20,640 nt of DNA, from positions 1-20,640 of the forward strand of contig BMAT01005353.1 of assembly GCA_019649035.1 (NCBI GenBank). Direction: 5' to 3'. This DNA is from Elysia marginata. Lineage: Eukaryota > Mollusca > Gastropoda > Plakobranchidae. Below, piece by piece: positions 8,473-15,536 of this stretch. The position numbers were made by a program, and so were the translations under genes. The notes beneath the pieces were generated by a model. It was not told the origin of the DNA. It saw nothing but the letters and a program-made list of their open reading frames with translations, and searched no databases. The first letter of the stretch is position 1. The number at the start of each line of letters is the position of its first letter.

Positions 8473-8970
8473 TAGATCGAATCCACCGCGCGCGGAGGGA
8501 GGTTGTGCCTTACGCGCCGTCAAGGCGTGTAGAGCTGCTTCGAAGTACTCAGACGCTAGCCTCACATCTCCAAGACTGTACACGTCGGGGAGAGCGAGCA
8601 AGCGGGCGGCGTACCACAGCCCGCATCTCGCCTATTTTTGTGTAGGGTCTGGGCAAAAATTCGAGGCCGGCGGCCACGCTCCCTCTACCCTTCTTGCCAA
8701 AAGCGGTAGCCCGCCGCTATACAAGAAAACTTTTATGTACGGCTCCATCGATCGCAGAGACAGAACAGGCCTGGCTAGAAGTGCGAGTATCGGGCGCAGA
8801 GACAGAACAGGCCTGGCTAGAAGTGCGAGTATCGGGCGCCAGGGTTAAGACTTCCGCGAACTCTTATCCCTACTATAACATTATTGACTCTTCCGCGGAG
8901 GTGGAGTTCTAAGCAGTTTGTTTGGTCCGCAGCGGAGGCCTCGGCGTGCGCGGGCAAAGCATTGACAAAG
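8473..8970. other. 498-bp intergenic region with tandem repeat
   Basis: No convincing gene. It holds a perfect 42-bp tandem duplication (listed separately). A minus-strand frame across 8473-8620 reads like protein but has no ATG and an early TAG, so it is at best a gene remnant. An ATG at 8735 opens a 37-codon plus-strand frame through the tandem repeat, with weak support. An AT-rich actataaca motif at 8872-8880 may belong to the promoter of the next small gene. Confidence 0.4.
8753..8839. repeat. two-copy 42-bp tandem repeat
   Basis: Two identical 42-bp copies start at 8753 and 8795, followed by three bases of a third. The unit begins cgcagagacagaacaggc. Because 42 is a multiple of three, each frame repeats a 14-residue unit; two frames are open through both copies. 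The identity of the copies means the duplication is recent or maintained. No ATG-started gene clearly contains it. Confidence 0.9.
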
Positions 8971-9114
8971 ATGAGCTACACCATGGCAGGCATCGTCATG
9001 CTGGCGATACTCGTCGCCATCGCAGTGCTCTTTTGGGGGGCCCCGCTGCTGCGGCGAGAAAAGCCGACGACCAGTGATGCTTTCACCGTTTTCTCCCGCT
9101 GCCCCGGCGTTTAA
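8971..9114 (+). CDS. small single-TM protein, 47 residues (possibly truncated)
   Basis: This short ORF encodes one hydrophobic helix (about residues 5-25, AGIVMLAILVAIAVLFWGAP) followed by a basic RRE stop-transfer and a short polar tail. The second ATG, at 8983, has a better Kozak context (accATGG) and would give 43 residues. After the TAA at 9112-9114 the same frame stays open for about 77 more codons, to a TAG near 9343. This may therefore be the front part of a longer protein cut by a nonsense change, or chance. Small one-TM proteins are frequent in large DNA viruses. Function unknown. Confidence 0.45.
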   Translation: MSYTMAGIVMLAILVAIAVLFWGAPLLRREKPTTSDAFTVFSRCPGV

Positions 9115-9437
9115 GAAGAGTATACTTTTAAGAGGAGTATAATACTTTTGAGGAGTGCTGCTGCCCTGCCCTTCTTTGATAATATCAAAAGGCTGGACGC
9201 GGCTCACAGCAGCTACCCGGCATGCGCCGATGTTGAGTCCGGAAAGACAAGGACGCAGGAGGCGCCACCATCGTCACCTTGCCCGGAAGAGGTACAGTAT
9301 AAGCCAGAGGGCGCGCGCCCAGGTAGAAACTTCCAGGATAGATAGTAGAGACGGGAGCTACAGGCCGAGAGCGGAAAAAGAGAACGACGCGGCCTTCTGC
9401 CCTACCTGCCTGTTTACGGCCAAACGCGGGCTGGCGC

Positions 9438-9446
9438 TTTTTTTTT
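9438..9446 (+). terminator. T9 tract
   Basis: Nine consecutive T's on the plus strand, about 320 bases after the 8971 ORF and 70 bases before the next ATG. It fits a poly-T transcript end as used by asfarviruses, for a plus-strand transcript covering 8971 onward. It could also simply be part of the AT-rich promoter of the 9517 gene. Confidence 0.35.
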
Positions 9447-9463
9447 ATTATTCGTACAAGATC

Positions 9464-9482
9464 ATCTTTACATCATAAAGAT
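9464..9482. promoter_or_regulatory. perfect 7-bp hairpin upstream of SLATT-like gene
   Basis: ATCTTTA (9464-9470) and TAAAGAT (9476-9482) form a perfect inverted repeat with a five-base loop, ending 34 bases before the ATG at 9517. It may be a protein-binding palindrome, an RNA hairpin in the 5' leader, or the end of the upstream transcript. Confidence 0.35.
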
Positions 9483-9516
9483 AATAGTAGGGCGGGCTAG
9501 GCCAGTAGTAGACGCC

Positions 9517-10302
9517 ATGGCGACTCGCAGAGACAGCTTGCTCCCAGATTCCGTCGACGAAGACGAAGGCAGAAAAGATGTCGACTCTCTTCTTGACGGT
9601 GCAGCGTCTGGAGAAGAAAGCTCCTTGAAGCAGGAAGAGGAGGACGCCTCTAGGCGCACAAAAAAAGCGCCTTCGGGGGGCGCGGTCCCTCTCACCCTAA
9701 AGATGGCCAAAGGGCGAAAGCGCAGCGTGCCTAGCGCTCTTACGAGAACTTTCCAACAGAAGGGCGAAACCCACCCGCACGCAATGCGCCGCCTCTTAGA
9801 GAAGACACGTACACGCCACCACGCATACGCGGCGATGCATGCAGCAGCAGGCCGATCAGCAGCAAGCATCCACAAGAACTTTACAGTAGCGATCCTTACG
9901 ACCACTCTCGTCACAACCCTCGCCACCAACCTCATGCAAGAAGATCTGATCGACCCCCGGTGGACAACCCTCGTAAGTAATGCCTCGCTTGCTCTTGTAG
10001 CGGGACTGACAGCAATCAACAACTTCCTCGGGTACCAAAAACGCGGGGCCGAGCACCGTGAAATACAAAATAGCCACCTCGGCGCCGCTGAGCTTATCGA
10101 CATCGCAATCGCTTGCGACGACGAAAACCCAAACAAGGTATACAACTACACTAGCGTCCTTGAAGAGATCCAAGAAATCCACAAACACCTCAAAAAAGCG
10201 ACGGTGGGCATCCCGGCGTGGGTCGCCAAGAAGTACCCCGAGTATGAGGCCCCTTGGCTCTTGCGGAAGTCTTCTCCGACGGCATCCGATGATTTGCCAT
10301 AA
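9517..10302 (+). CDS. SLATT-like two-transmembrane protein, 261 residues
   Basis: The start ATG has a good context (gccATGG). Residues 1-80 are acidic then basic, low-complexity and probably cytosolic. Residues 85-118 form an amphipathic, His/Arg/Ala-rich helix. Two TM segments follow, about 119-140 and 150-171, then a long charged helix (about 175-225; GAEHREIQNSHLGAAELI) and a tail with Pro/Trp/Tyr (GIPAWVAKKYPEY). This order (helix, TM hairpin, long helix with conserved His) resembles SLATT/DUF4231 domains, two-TM modules known as effectors in bacterial conflict systems and, as I recall, also found in large eukaryotic viruses. The assignment rests on architecture rather than a diagnostic motif. 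A membrane or virion role is inferred. Confidence 0.7.
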   Translation: MATRRDSLLPDSVDEDEGRKDVDSLLDGAASGEESSLKQEEEDASRRTKKAPSGGAVPLTLKMAKGRKRSVPSALTRTFQQKGETHPHAMRRLLEKTRTRHHAYAAMHAAAGRSAASIHKNFTVAILTTTLVTTLATNLMQEDLIDPRWTTLVSNASLALVAGLTAINNFLGYQKRGAEHREIQNSHLGAAELIDIAIACDDENPNKVYNYTSVLEEIQEIHKHLKKATVGIPAWVAKKYPEYEAPWLLRKSSPTASDDLP

Positions 10303-10572
10303 AGTTACGGGGTGGCCGCGGCGGCTCGTCTGGACGGCCCAGAAGGCGCGCCCTGCTCTATCCACAAGACTGTAGAGTAGGCCGCCCACTCTCCGCAGAA
10401 CAGACGAGACGAGTAAAAACCCACGGCCGCCAATGTCTGCAACAGACGCGACGTTGGGGGGAGCCGGCCCTCGCGGCAAAAAATAGACTAGCGCTGTTCC
10501 GTCGCCCTTCAAGGAGACAATAGAGGGCGGGCGGGCGCAGAAGTATCATTAGTAAGGAGGAAGGCGGTAAGC
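10303..10572. other. convergent gap between SLATT-like gene and RNR large subunit
   Basis: These 270 bases hold the 3' ends of both flanking genes. An A6 run at 10478-10483 reads as T6 on the minus strand, about 90 bases after the RNR stop, and could be its transcript end. Open frames here are antisense extensions with no recognisable content. Confidence 0.35.
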
Positions 10573-13500
10573 TCAGACAGAACACGCCTCGCACACTTTT
10601 GTAGAACAGACGGAAGCAGAGTTACGGCCGGCACTGTCTTCGACGTTTTTGGGAGAGGAAGGCTGGCGGCTGAAAGCTGGCAGCATGACAGAGCTTTTTG
10701 CGGATCCAGCCGCGGGCTGAGTATGGATGTAGTAGCATCCGGTCGTAAGGCCTTCTTTCCACCCACTGACGACCACCGTGAGCGCATCGCGCAGGCAAGG
10801 CGCACTAAAGTAGTAATTCAGGCTTTGAGACTGCGAAAGGAAAGGGTTACGAGCTTTCGCATGGAGAGTCAAAAGGCGCTGATCGAGCTCGCGGGCCGTG
10901 CGATAGCGGCGCTGGATGTCGGGGGGGACACGGGTGTTGTTTAAGACACTTCCGCCCGACAGAACCAGCGCTTGGCGCATCTCTTCGTCCCAAACGCCGA
11001 CAGACTCCAGCTCCGCGAGCAGGTAAGGGTTCAGCAGCGTAAACTCGCCTGCGAGAGTCTTGCGGGTGTAGAGGTTGGAGGTAAAGGGCTCGAAGCACTC
11101 GTTCTGGCCGGTGGCTTGCGAAGAAGTCGCAGTGGGCATGTCGGCCGTAACGTACGCGTTGCGGAGATAGGCCGAACAGCTTTTGCGGAGCTCAGCCCAG
11201 TCGGACGGCTTGATTTTTCCGCCAGTCTCGGAGGCGACCGCTTCTTCCCAGTTTTCACTCAAGTGGCCACATGCAACCCAGAGGTCGGGTTGGAGCAGGC
11301 CGCGTTGAGAAGCGGACCCCTCGAAAGAAGCAAAGTTGCCACGTTCTTTGCCAAGCTCCGAAGAGGCGCGCATTGCACCATAGTAGATGGCGGCATGGAG
11401 AGCACGGTCGAGGGCGCGAGCTTTAGACGAGCCATAAGCGTAGCGAAATTTTGCGAGAACGTCGGCAAGACCCATGACTCCGAGGGCGATGGGGCGATGC
11501 TTCAAGTTGCTGCGGCGGCAAGCTTCGACGGGGTAAAAGTTGATGTCGATGATGTTGTCGAGGTTACGGACCGCGGTGCCTGCGGTGGCGATAAGAGCTT
11601 CCCAGTCGACACGGGCGCGGCCGGGGTTACTTGCTCTTGCGTCGGGGAGGACAAAGGAAGCGAGGGGGATTGCGGCAAGGTTGCAAGTGCCGTACTCCGC
11701 TTCGTTTTCTTTCCCTTCTTCGTGAAAGCTGGGGATAGAGATTTCTGCACACTGCCCGGTCAGAATGCCTTCAAACACTCCGCGGCCACGTAGCGGCTCA
11801 GTGAAGCAGAAAGTTGGCGCAGGTATTTCGATAAAAGAGACTGAGACGACCTGCGGCACGACACGGGTTTTGACGTCGAAGAGGCGTACCCCCCTGCCGC
11901 CTTGGAGGTCGAGGCGGCGAGGGGAGAATCCCAGCCCGACAAGGGTTTCCAGGTTCGCCTTAGTCACGAAGAGGCGCCAGCCTCTGCATCCAAAGTGCGA
12001 CGTAGGGATGCCCGACCAGATCCTGGTATTGCACCCCAAAGTTTGGAGCAAAAGACGGATCTGGCGCAAGAAGTTGAGCTCGACGATCGAGCATTCCTGT
12101 GTCTGGAGTACGAGCGGCCCGTCTAGTAGCTGGACGCCGCAAGAAGAAGAGCCGTCGCAATACCCTTCAAACCAACGTAAGCGCGAATCTTTGTCGGCGC
12201 CTAGGGGGGGGCCGTGTAGAGACGCCGTACTATCATCAAGAAGGGCCCCTACAGGCGTCTGCCTGGCACAGAACAAGCCATGGGCGTAAGCGCAAGAGAA
12301 GGGCTCGCCGCCGTCAACCACCGGCCAGGAGCTAACATCTTCCAGCTGAGTTCCTGGGGCCAGGTTGCCGGCTCGGATTTTCGTTCCGAAGCGGTCGTAA
12401 AAGGTATGCTCGGGGGTGCAGACGAGGGTAGCGCCGCTGTTCAGAGTAACTCGGACGAGGGCCGCCGACAGAGAAGTCTGGCGCACGGTGACGCAAGACC
12501 ACTCGGAACCGTTCCAAACGCGGACTTCTCGGTCGACAAGGGTGCAGATGGGGAGCTGGCCTTTGTCGGTCAGGATGCGGGTCCCGCCCGCAACGCACAG
12601 GTTAGAGTTCGTAATCGTGCGATAGTGAGAAAGGTTGCTTTTCCGGTTGATGTGGTCTTTGAAAAGGATGTAGGGGTTGCCTTTCTGAGCGACGGTTTTG
12701 AACCATTCGGTCATGATCGTGCTTGCCTTGACGACGCGCTCGTACCGTTTTTCGTCGACATAGCGGCGGTACAGCACGCGGAACTGCTCGCCATAGGCTT
12801 TGTCGAGATCGGGCGCGCGGTCAGGGCTGAAGAGGTACCAGTCGCCGGCCGCGCTTTCTGCCTCTACTGTGCTGTCCCCGCGAGCGACGGCGGCTCTGGC
12901 CGCTAGCTCTTCGACGACTGCCTCCATAAACATGTCGTTCGTCCAGAGGGCGTACTTGAGGTCGGGAGCGTTGCTGGCGATGTCTTTGAAGCGTCCTAAG
13001 CTAAGAAAGGTAAAGATGTCGGCGTGCCACGTCTCGAGGTACAAGGCGTAAGCCCCCGGGCGAAAGCCGCTTTGGTTTACGTGAAGCTGACTACTGTTGA
13101 GCTTCATGATGTAGCGGCGGAGGCCGTCGCTTTTACAGCCAGTCGATTTGATCAAAGCGCCTTCAGCCCGTATGCGGGAGAGGCTCATACCGACGCCGCC
13201 GGCCCATTTCGAAATCATCCCAGCGTCTTTGTCTACTTGGAGAACAACGTTGAGGTCGTCGTCCGCGCTCAAAAGGAAGCACGAAGCAAGCTGTGGATGC
13301 TTTGTCCCTGCGTTAAAAATCGTGGGCGAGGCGTGGGCCAGCCGCTGGGTCGACAAAAGGTCATAAGCCTCAAAAGCGAACTCGAGGCGCTTACGGAAGA
13401 GATCTTCCGGCGCTTCGTGCCCTTTTTGGTCGGGCTGGCCAACGCACAATGCGAGGGCCACTCGCATGTACATGTGTTGAGGGCGCTCAACGGGAGCGCT

Positions 13501-14040
13501 TTGTGGGCCCGTCTCACGAAGGAGGTAGGAGCGGATCATCGTCTGGACGCCGAAATACGTGAGGCGGAAGTCTCTAGCAAAGTTGATGCGTCGGTCGATT
13601 TCGGCCGCGCCGCGGCTAGCGATTCCTACAAACTCAGGGTGGAGGCGAGAAACGTTGAGACCTTCGGCGTTCTGGACAGAGTCGAGGCGGAGGACGGTCT
13701 GTAAGAAAGAAGCCGTCGTGCGTTTTTGGAGGTCGCTCACAAGGATGCGGGCGGCCAGATCGCTGAAGTCTTGATGGCGTGTGGACTGCGCGACGCAGAC
13801 GTCCGCGGTCAGCATATCAAGGGCATGCGTCGTCATTCCGTTCTTGAAGCGGCGGACGACTTTCTGCGTGATTGCGGGCAACCGCTTTTCGACATGGCTG
13901 AGGTGCCGCCCATAAGCAGCCGAACAGAGGGCTTGGTTGCGGTCGGTGATTGCGTCGAAACGGACCGAGGCAGGCTTTCCGTCGCGTTTGATGACATAAG
14001 AAGCTTCCATCGGAGGCTCTTCAGACCTATCCATCATCAT
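10573..14040 (-). CDS. ribonucleotide reductase large subunit (class Ia R1) with intein
   Basis: Catalytic subunit that reduces ribonucleoside diphosphates. The precursor has 1155 residues from the first of three ATGs (14040, 14037, 14034); removing the 282-residue intein leaves 873, near the usual R1 length. Seen: N-terminal ATP-cone (about 15-105, opening YVIKRDGKPASVRFDAIT), substrate-site cysteine C254 (PQLASCFLL), N480, radical cysteine C764 and E766 (the NLC-x-E loop, split by the intein), C786 (GTCNL), the radical-transfer tyrosine pair Y1103-Y1104 (GCYYIHT) and a C-terminal C-x2-C pair (C1150, C1153) for re-reduction. All catalytic residues are present, but the enzyme can work only if the intein splices. 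The R2 gene is divergent, 170 bp away. The overlapping plus-strand frames are shadows. Confidence 0.97.
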   Translation of the reverse strand: MMMDRSEEPPMEASYVIKRDGKPASVRFDAITDRNQALCSAAYGRHLSHVEKRLPAITQKVVRRFKNGMTTHALDMLTADVCVAQSTRHQDFSDLAARILVSDLQKRTTASFLQTVLRLDSVQNAEGLNVSRLHPEFVGIASRGAAEIDRRINFARDFRLTYFGVQTMIRSYLLRETGPQSAPVERPQHMYMRVALALCVGQPDQKGHEAPEDLFRKRLEFAFEAYDLLSTQRLAHASPTIFNAGTKHPQLASCFLLSADDDLNVVLQVDKDAGMISKWAGGVGMSLSRIRAEGALIKSTGCKSDGLRRYIMKLNSSQLHVNQSGFRPGAYALYLETWHADIFTFLSLGRFKDIASNAPDLKYALWTNDMFMEAVVEELAARAAVARGDSTVEAESAAGDWYLFSPDRAPDLDKAYGEQFRVLYRRYVDEKRYERVVKASTIMTEWFKTVAQKGNPYILFKDHINRKSNLSHYRTITNSNLCVAGGTRILTDKGQLPICTLVDREVRVWNGSEWSCVTVRQTSLSAALVRVTLNSGATLVCTPEHTFYDRFGTKIRAGNLAPGTQLEDVSSWPVVDGGEPFSCAYAHGLFCARQTPVGALLDDSTASLHGPPLGADKDSRLRWFEGYCDGSSSCGVQLLDGPLVLQTQECSIVELNFLRQIRLLLQTLGCNTRIWSGIPTSHFGCRGWRLFVTKANLETLVGLGFSPRRLDLQGGRGVRLFDVKTRVVPQVVSVSFIEIPAPTFCFTEPLRGRGVFEGILTGQCAEISIPSFHEEGKENEAEYGTCNLAAIPLASFVLPDARASNPGRARVDWEALIATAGTAVRNLDNIIDINFYPVEACRRSNLKHRPIALGVMGLADVLAKFRYAYGSSKARALDRALHAAIYYGAMRASSELGKERGNFASFEGSASQRGLLQPDLWVACGHLSENWEEAVASETGGKIKPSDWAELRKSCSAYLRNAYVTADMPTATSSQATGQNECFEPFTSNLYTRKTLAGEFTLLNPYLLAELESVGVWDEEMRQALVLSGGSVLNNTRVPPDIQRRYRTARELDQRLLTLHAKARNPFLSQSQSLNYYFSAPCLRDALTVVVSGWKEGLTTGCYYIHTQPAAGSAKSSVMLPAFSRQPSSPKNVEDSAGRNSASVCSTKVCEACSV
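11752..12597 (-). mobile_element. intein in RNR large subunit, Gln-ended
   Basis: A 282-residue in-frame insertion between N480-L481 and the radical cysteine. Splicing blocks seen: A at the start (CVAGGTRILTDKG; nucleophile C482), B with TPEHTF (H545), F near the end (PTFCFTEP) and G (FEGILTGQ) followed by extein cysteine C764. The usual final His-Asn is replaced by Gly-Gln (G762, Q763). Rare Gln-ended inteins are known, including one in an iridovirus RNR large subunit, and some splice. The middle carries a reduced LAGLIDADG-type endonuclease region (RWFEGYCDGSSS near 622-633) whose catalytic acid positions look replaced. Insertion at an invariant active-site codon is typical of inteins and makes clean loss or splicing essential. 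Confidence 0.93.
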
Positions 14041-14210
14041 ACACTGGCCGGCGGTGTTTTTGTGTGTCCTTTGTCCGTCCAACAGGGCTGTGTGTGTTAA
14101 TGTGGAGGACAGGCGGCCCTTTCAAATCTGAAGCCGCACGGGGGCGGCCGCCGTTTAGGAAGACGCGCGCCTGGAGATTTGAACGCCCGCAAAGACAGAA
14201 CACGCCCAAA
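14041..14210. promoter_or_regulatory. bidirectional promoter region of the RNR pair
   Basis: This 170-bp gap separates the divergent R1 (minus) and R2 (plus) starts, so both promoters should lie here, allowing coordinated expression. The plus frame of R2 is open through much of it, with an ATG at 14100 that would add 37 basic, Arg/Pro-rich residues. These look unlike R2 N-termini, so the gap is treated as non-coding. No clear TATA motif is visible. Confidence 0.45.
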
Positions 14211-15425
14211 ATGTCGAAGACTTTCTATTTGCGGCCACACGTCTTGGCGGCTTTCCGCGCACAGACGCCCCCTACCGCACCAGACCTTGAAGAAGAACAG
14301 CGATCCGTTGCCTGGCGCGCAGCCTTCCCCAACGTCGAGCTCGCAGTTGTTGAAGGTACCGCTCGGCTCTTCTCTGCAACACCCCCCGAGACCTTCGCCC
14401 GATGGCTCGCGATCCGCTCCGCCATCACGCCCGAAGACGAAGCCAAAGAAAAAATTCTTCAAGACGAGCCCGAGCGCGCCACCCTTTTCCCCCTCCACGA
14501 CAAGCAGATGTTTGAATTCCGGAAAACCATCGAAAGGCTCCACTGGATCGCCCAAGAAGTGGATCTTGATAACGACGGCCGCGACCTCAAAAAAGTGCCG
14601 GCCGAAGACCGTCGTCTGCTCGAACACACCCTCGGGTTTTTCGGGGTCGCTGACGAGCTGGTCATGGAAGGGATAGACGAAGTGCTTTCAAAGCTACTCC
14701 GCCGGAAAGAAGGGCAGTTTTACCTACGCGCCCAGAACGACCAGGAGTGCGTCCATAGTGAAGCTTACTCGCTTCAGATCCAAGAAATAGTCCCTGCCGA
14801 GCGGCGCTCCGCCGTCTTTAATGCGGTCAGGACTCACCCAGTTGTGGCCCTCATGGCGGACTGGGTCCGCTGGTGGATCCTCGCCGAGCACCCCGCCGCA
14901 GACGTCTTCATCGTAATGGCTTTCCTCGAAGGCGTCCTCTTTAGCGGCTTCTTTGCGACGCTCCAGCACTATAAGCTGCAAAATCTTTTCCCAGGGGTGA
15001 CCAGTCTGAATGAGTTCATCGCTCGGGACGAAGGGGTCCACACTCTCTTCTGGTGTTTCATCCTCAAAGAGCGCCTCCGCAGGCGCCCCGACGCTTCGAC
15101 CGCAAACGCGGTCGCGCGCGAAACCGTGGCGCTCAGCGAAGCGTTTTTCAAGAACGCAATCCCTTCGGCGATCATAGGCCTCAACGCGGGGCTGCTTAGC
15201 CAGTACGTCCGATACGTCGCTAACACCGTCCTTGTCCTAGCGGGGTACCAACCCTCTTTCCAGGAAGATTCCAGCCCTTTCAGCTTCATGGACATGCTGG
15301 CCCTTAACGAGGTTGCGAAAAGTAACTTCTTTGAGTATCGGGTCAGCGCGTACCAAAACATCGGGGGCGCCGACGGCAGTCTTGCTTTCGAGCTCAATGA
15401 GACGCCTGTCGAAGGAGGAGAATGA
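14211..15425 (+). CDS. ribonucleotide reductase small subunit (class Ia R2)
   Basis: Diiron-tyrosyl radical subunit that generates the radical used by R1. From ATG 14211 it has 404 residues; the family core is about 320-350, so an N-terminal extension of some 60-90 residues is present. All metal ligands are visible: D118 (WIAQEVD), E179 and H182 (NDQECVH), E240 (MAFLEG), E274 and H277 (ARDEGVH). The radical tyrosine is Y186 (HSEAY). The C-terminal tail (ELNETPVEGGE) is where R2 docks on R1; it lacks the terminal aromatic residue of many eukaryotic R2 tails, so the docking peptide may be divergent. It is convergent with ThyX (111 bp between stops). No T7 follows it in the sense direction. Confidence 0.97.
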   Translation: MSKTFYLRPHVLAAFRAQTPPTAPDLEEEQRSVAWRAAFPNVELAVVEGTARLFSATPPETFARWLAIRSAITPEDEAKEKILQDEPERATLFPLHDKQMFEFRKTIERLHWIAQEVDLDNDGRDLKKVPAEDRRLLEHTLGFFGVADELVMEGIDEVLSKLLRRKEGQFYLRAQNDQECVHSEAYSLQIQEIVPAERRSAVFNAVRTHPVVALMADWVRWWILAEHPAADVFIVMAFLEGVLFSGFFATLQHYKLQNLFPGVTSLNEFIARDEGVHTLFWCFILKERLRRRPDASTANAVARETVALSEAFFKNAIPSAIIGLNAGLLSQYVRYVANTVLVLAGYQPSFQEDSSPFSFMDMLALNEVAKSNFFEYRVSAYQNIGGADGSLAFELNETPVEGGE

Positions 15426-15447
15426 AGGGCGGCCGCGCCGGAGGACC

Positions 15448-15456
15448 AAAAAAAAA
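15448..15456 (-). terminator. poly-T (T9 on minus strand) after ThyX
   Basis: Nine A's on the plus strand, so T9 on the minus strand, 81 bases beyond the ThyX stop and 23 bases past the R2 stop. It fits an asfarvirus-like poly-T transcript end for ThyX. If used, the ThyX mRNA would end just short of the R2 coding region. Confidence 0.45.
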
Positions 15457-15536
15457 GCGCTGCACGGGTGGCCGTCGTTTGTTTTTCTGTGCACGTCGCG
15501 GCTCTTTTGTTGACTCTCGTCGGAGGACGCGCCGTC

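Larger units (their letters stand above)
9115..9516. other. 402-bp region with direct repeats, T9 tract and hairpin
   Basis: At 9118-9132 and 9135-9152 there are two near-identical AT-rich units (gagtatacttttaag and gagtataatacttttgag). A short inverted repeat (TTTGAT-aat-ATCAAA) spans 9175-9189. A T9 run at 9438-9446 and a perfect hairpin at 9464-9482 follow. The frame of the 47-residue ORF continues through 9115-9345 without further stops, but no ATG starts it. Nothing else recognisable is present. Confidence 0.45.

Noticed and set aside
9468..10145. Minus-strand open frame of 225 codons, Arg/Ser-rich
   Set aside because: It is antisense to the SLATT-like gene, with composition typical of a shadow frame.
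9856..10512. Minus-strand open frame of 218 codons
   Set aside because: It mostly overlaps the SLATT-like gene in antisense and has no motif; the part outside it is short.
10972..11793. Plus-strand open frame of 273 codons
   Set aside because: It is antisense to the RNR large subunit and intein, whose reading is certain; long antisense frames are common in GC-rich coding DNA.
13024..13704. Plus-strand open frame of 226 codons
   Set aside because: It is antisense to the N-terminal half of the RNR large subunit and contains no recognisable domain.
14100..14210. Upstream ATG that would extend R2 by 37 residues
   Set aside because: The extra residues are Arg/Pro-rich and unlike R2 N-termini, and they would occupy most of the shared promoter gap.
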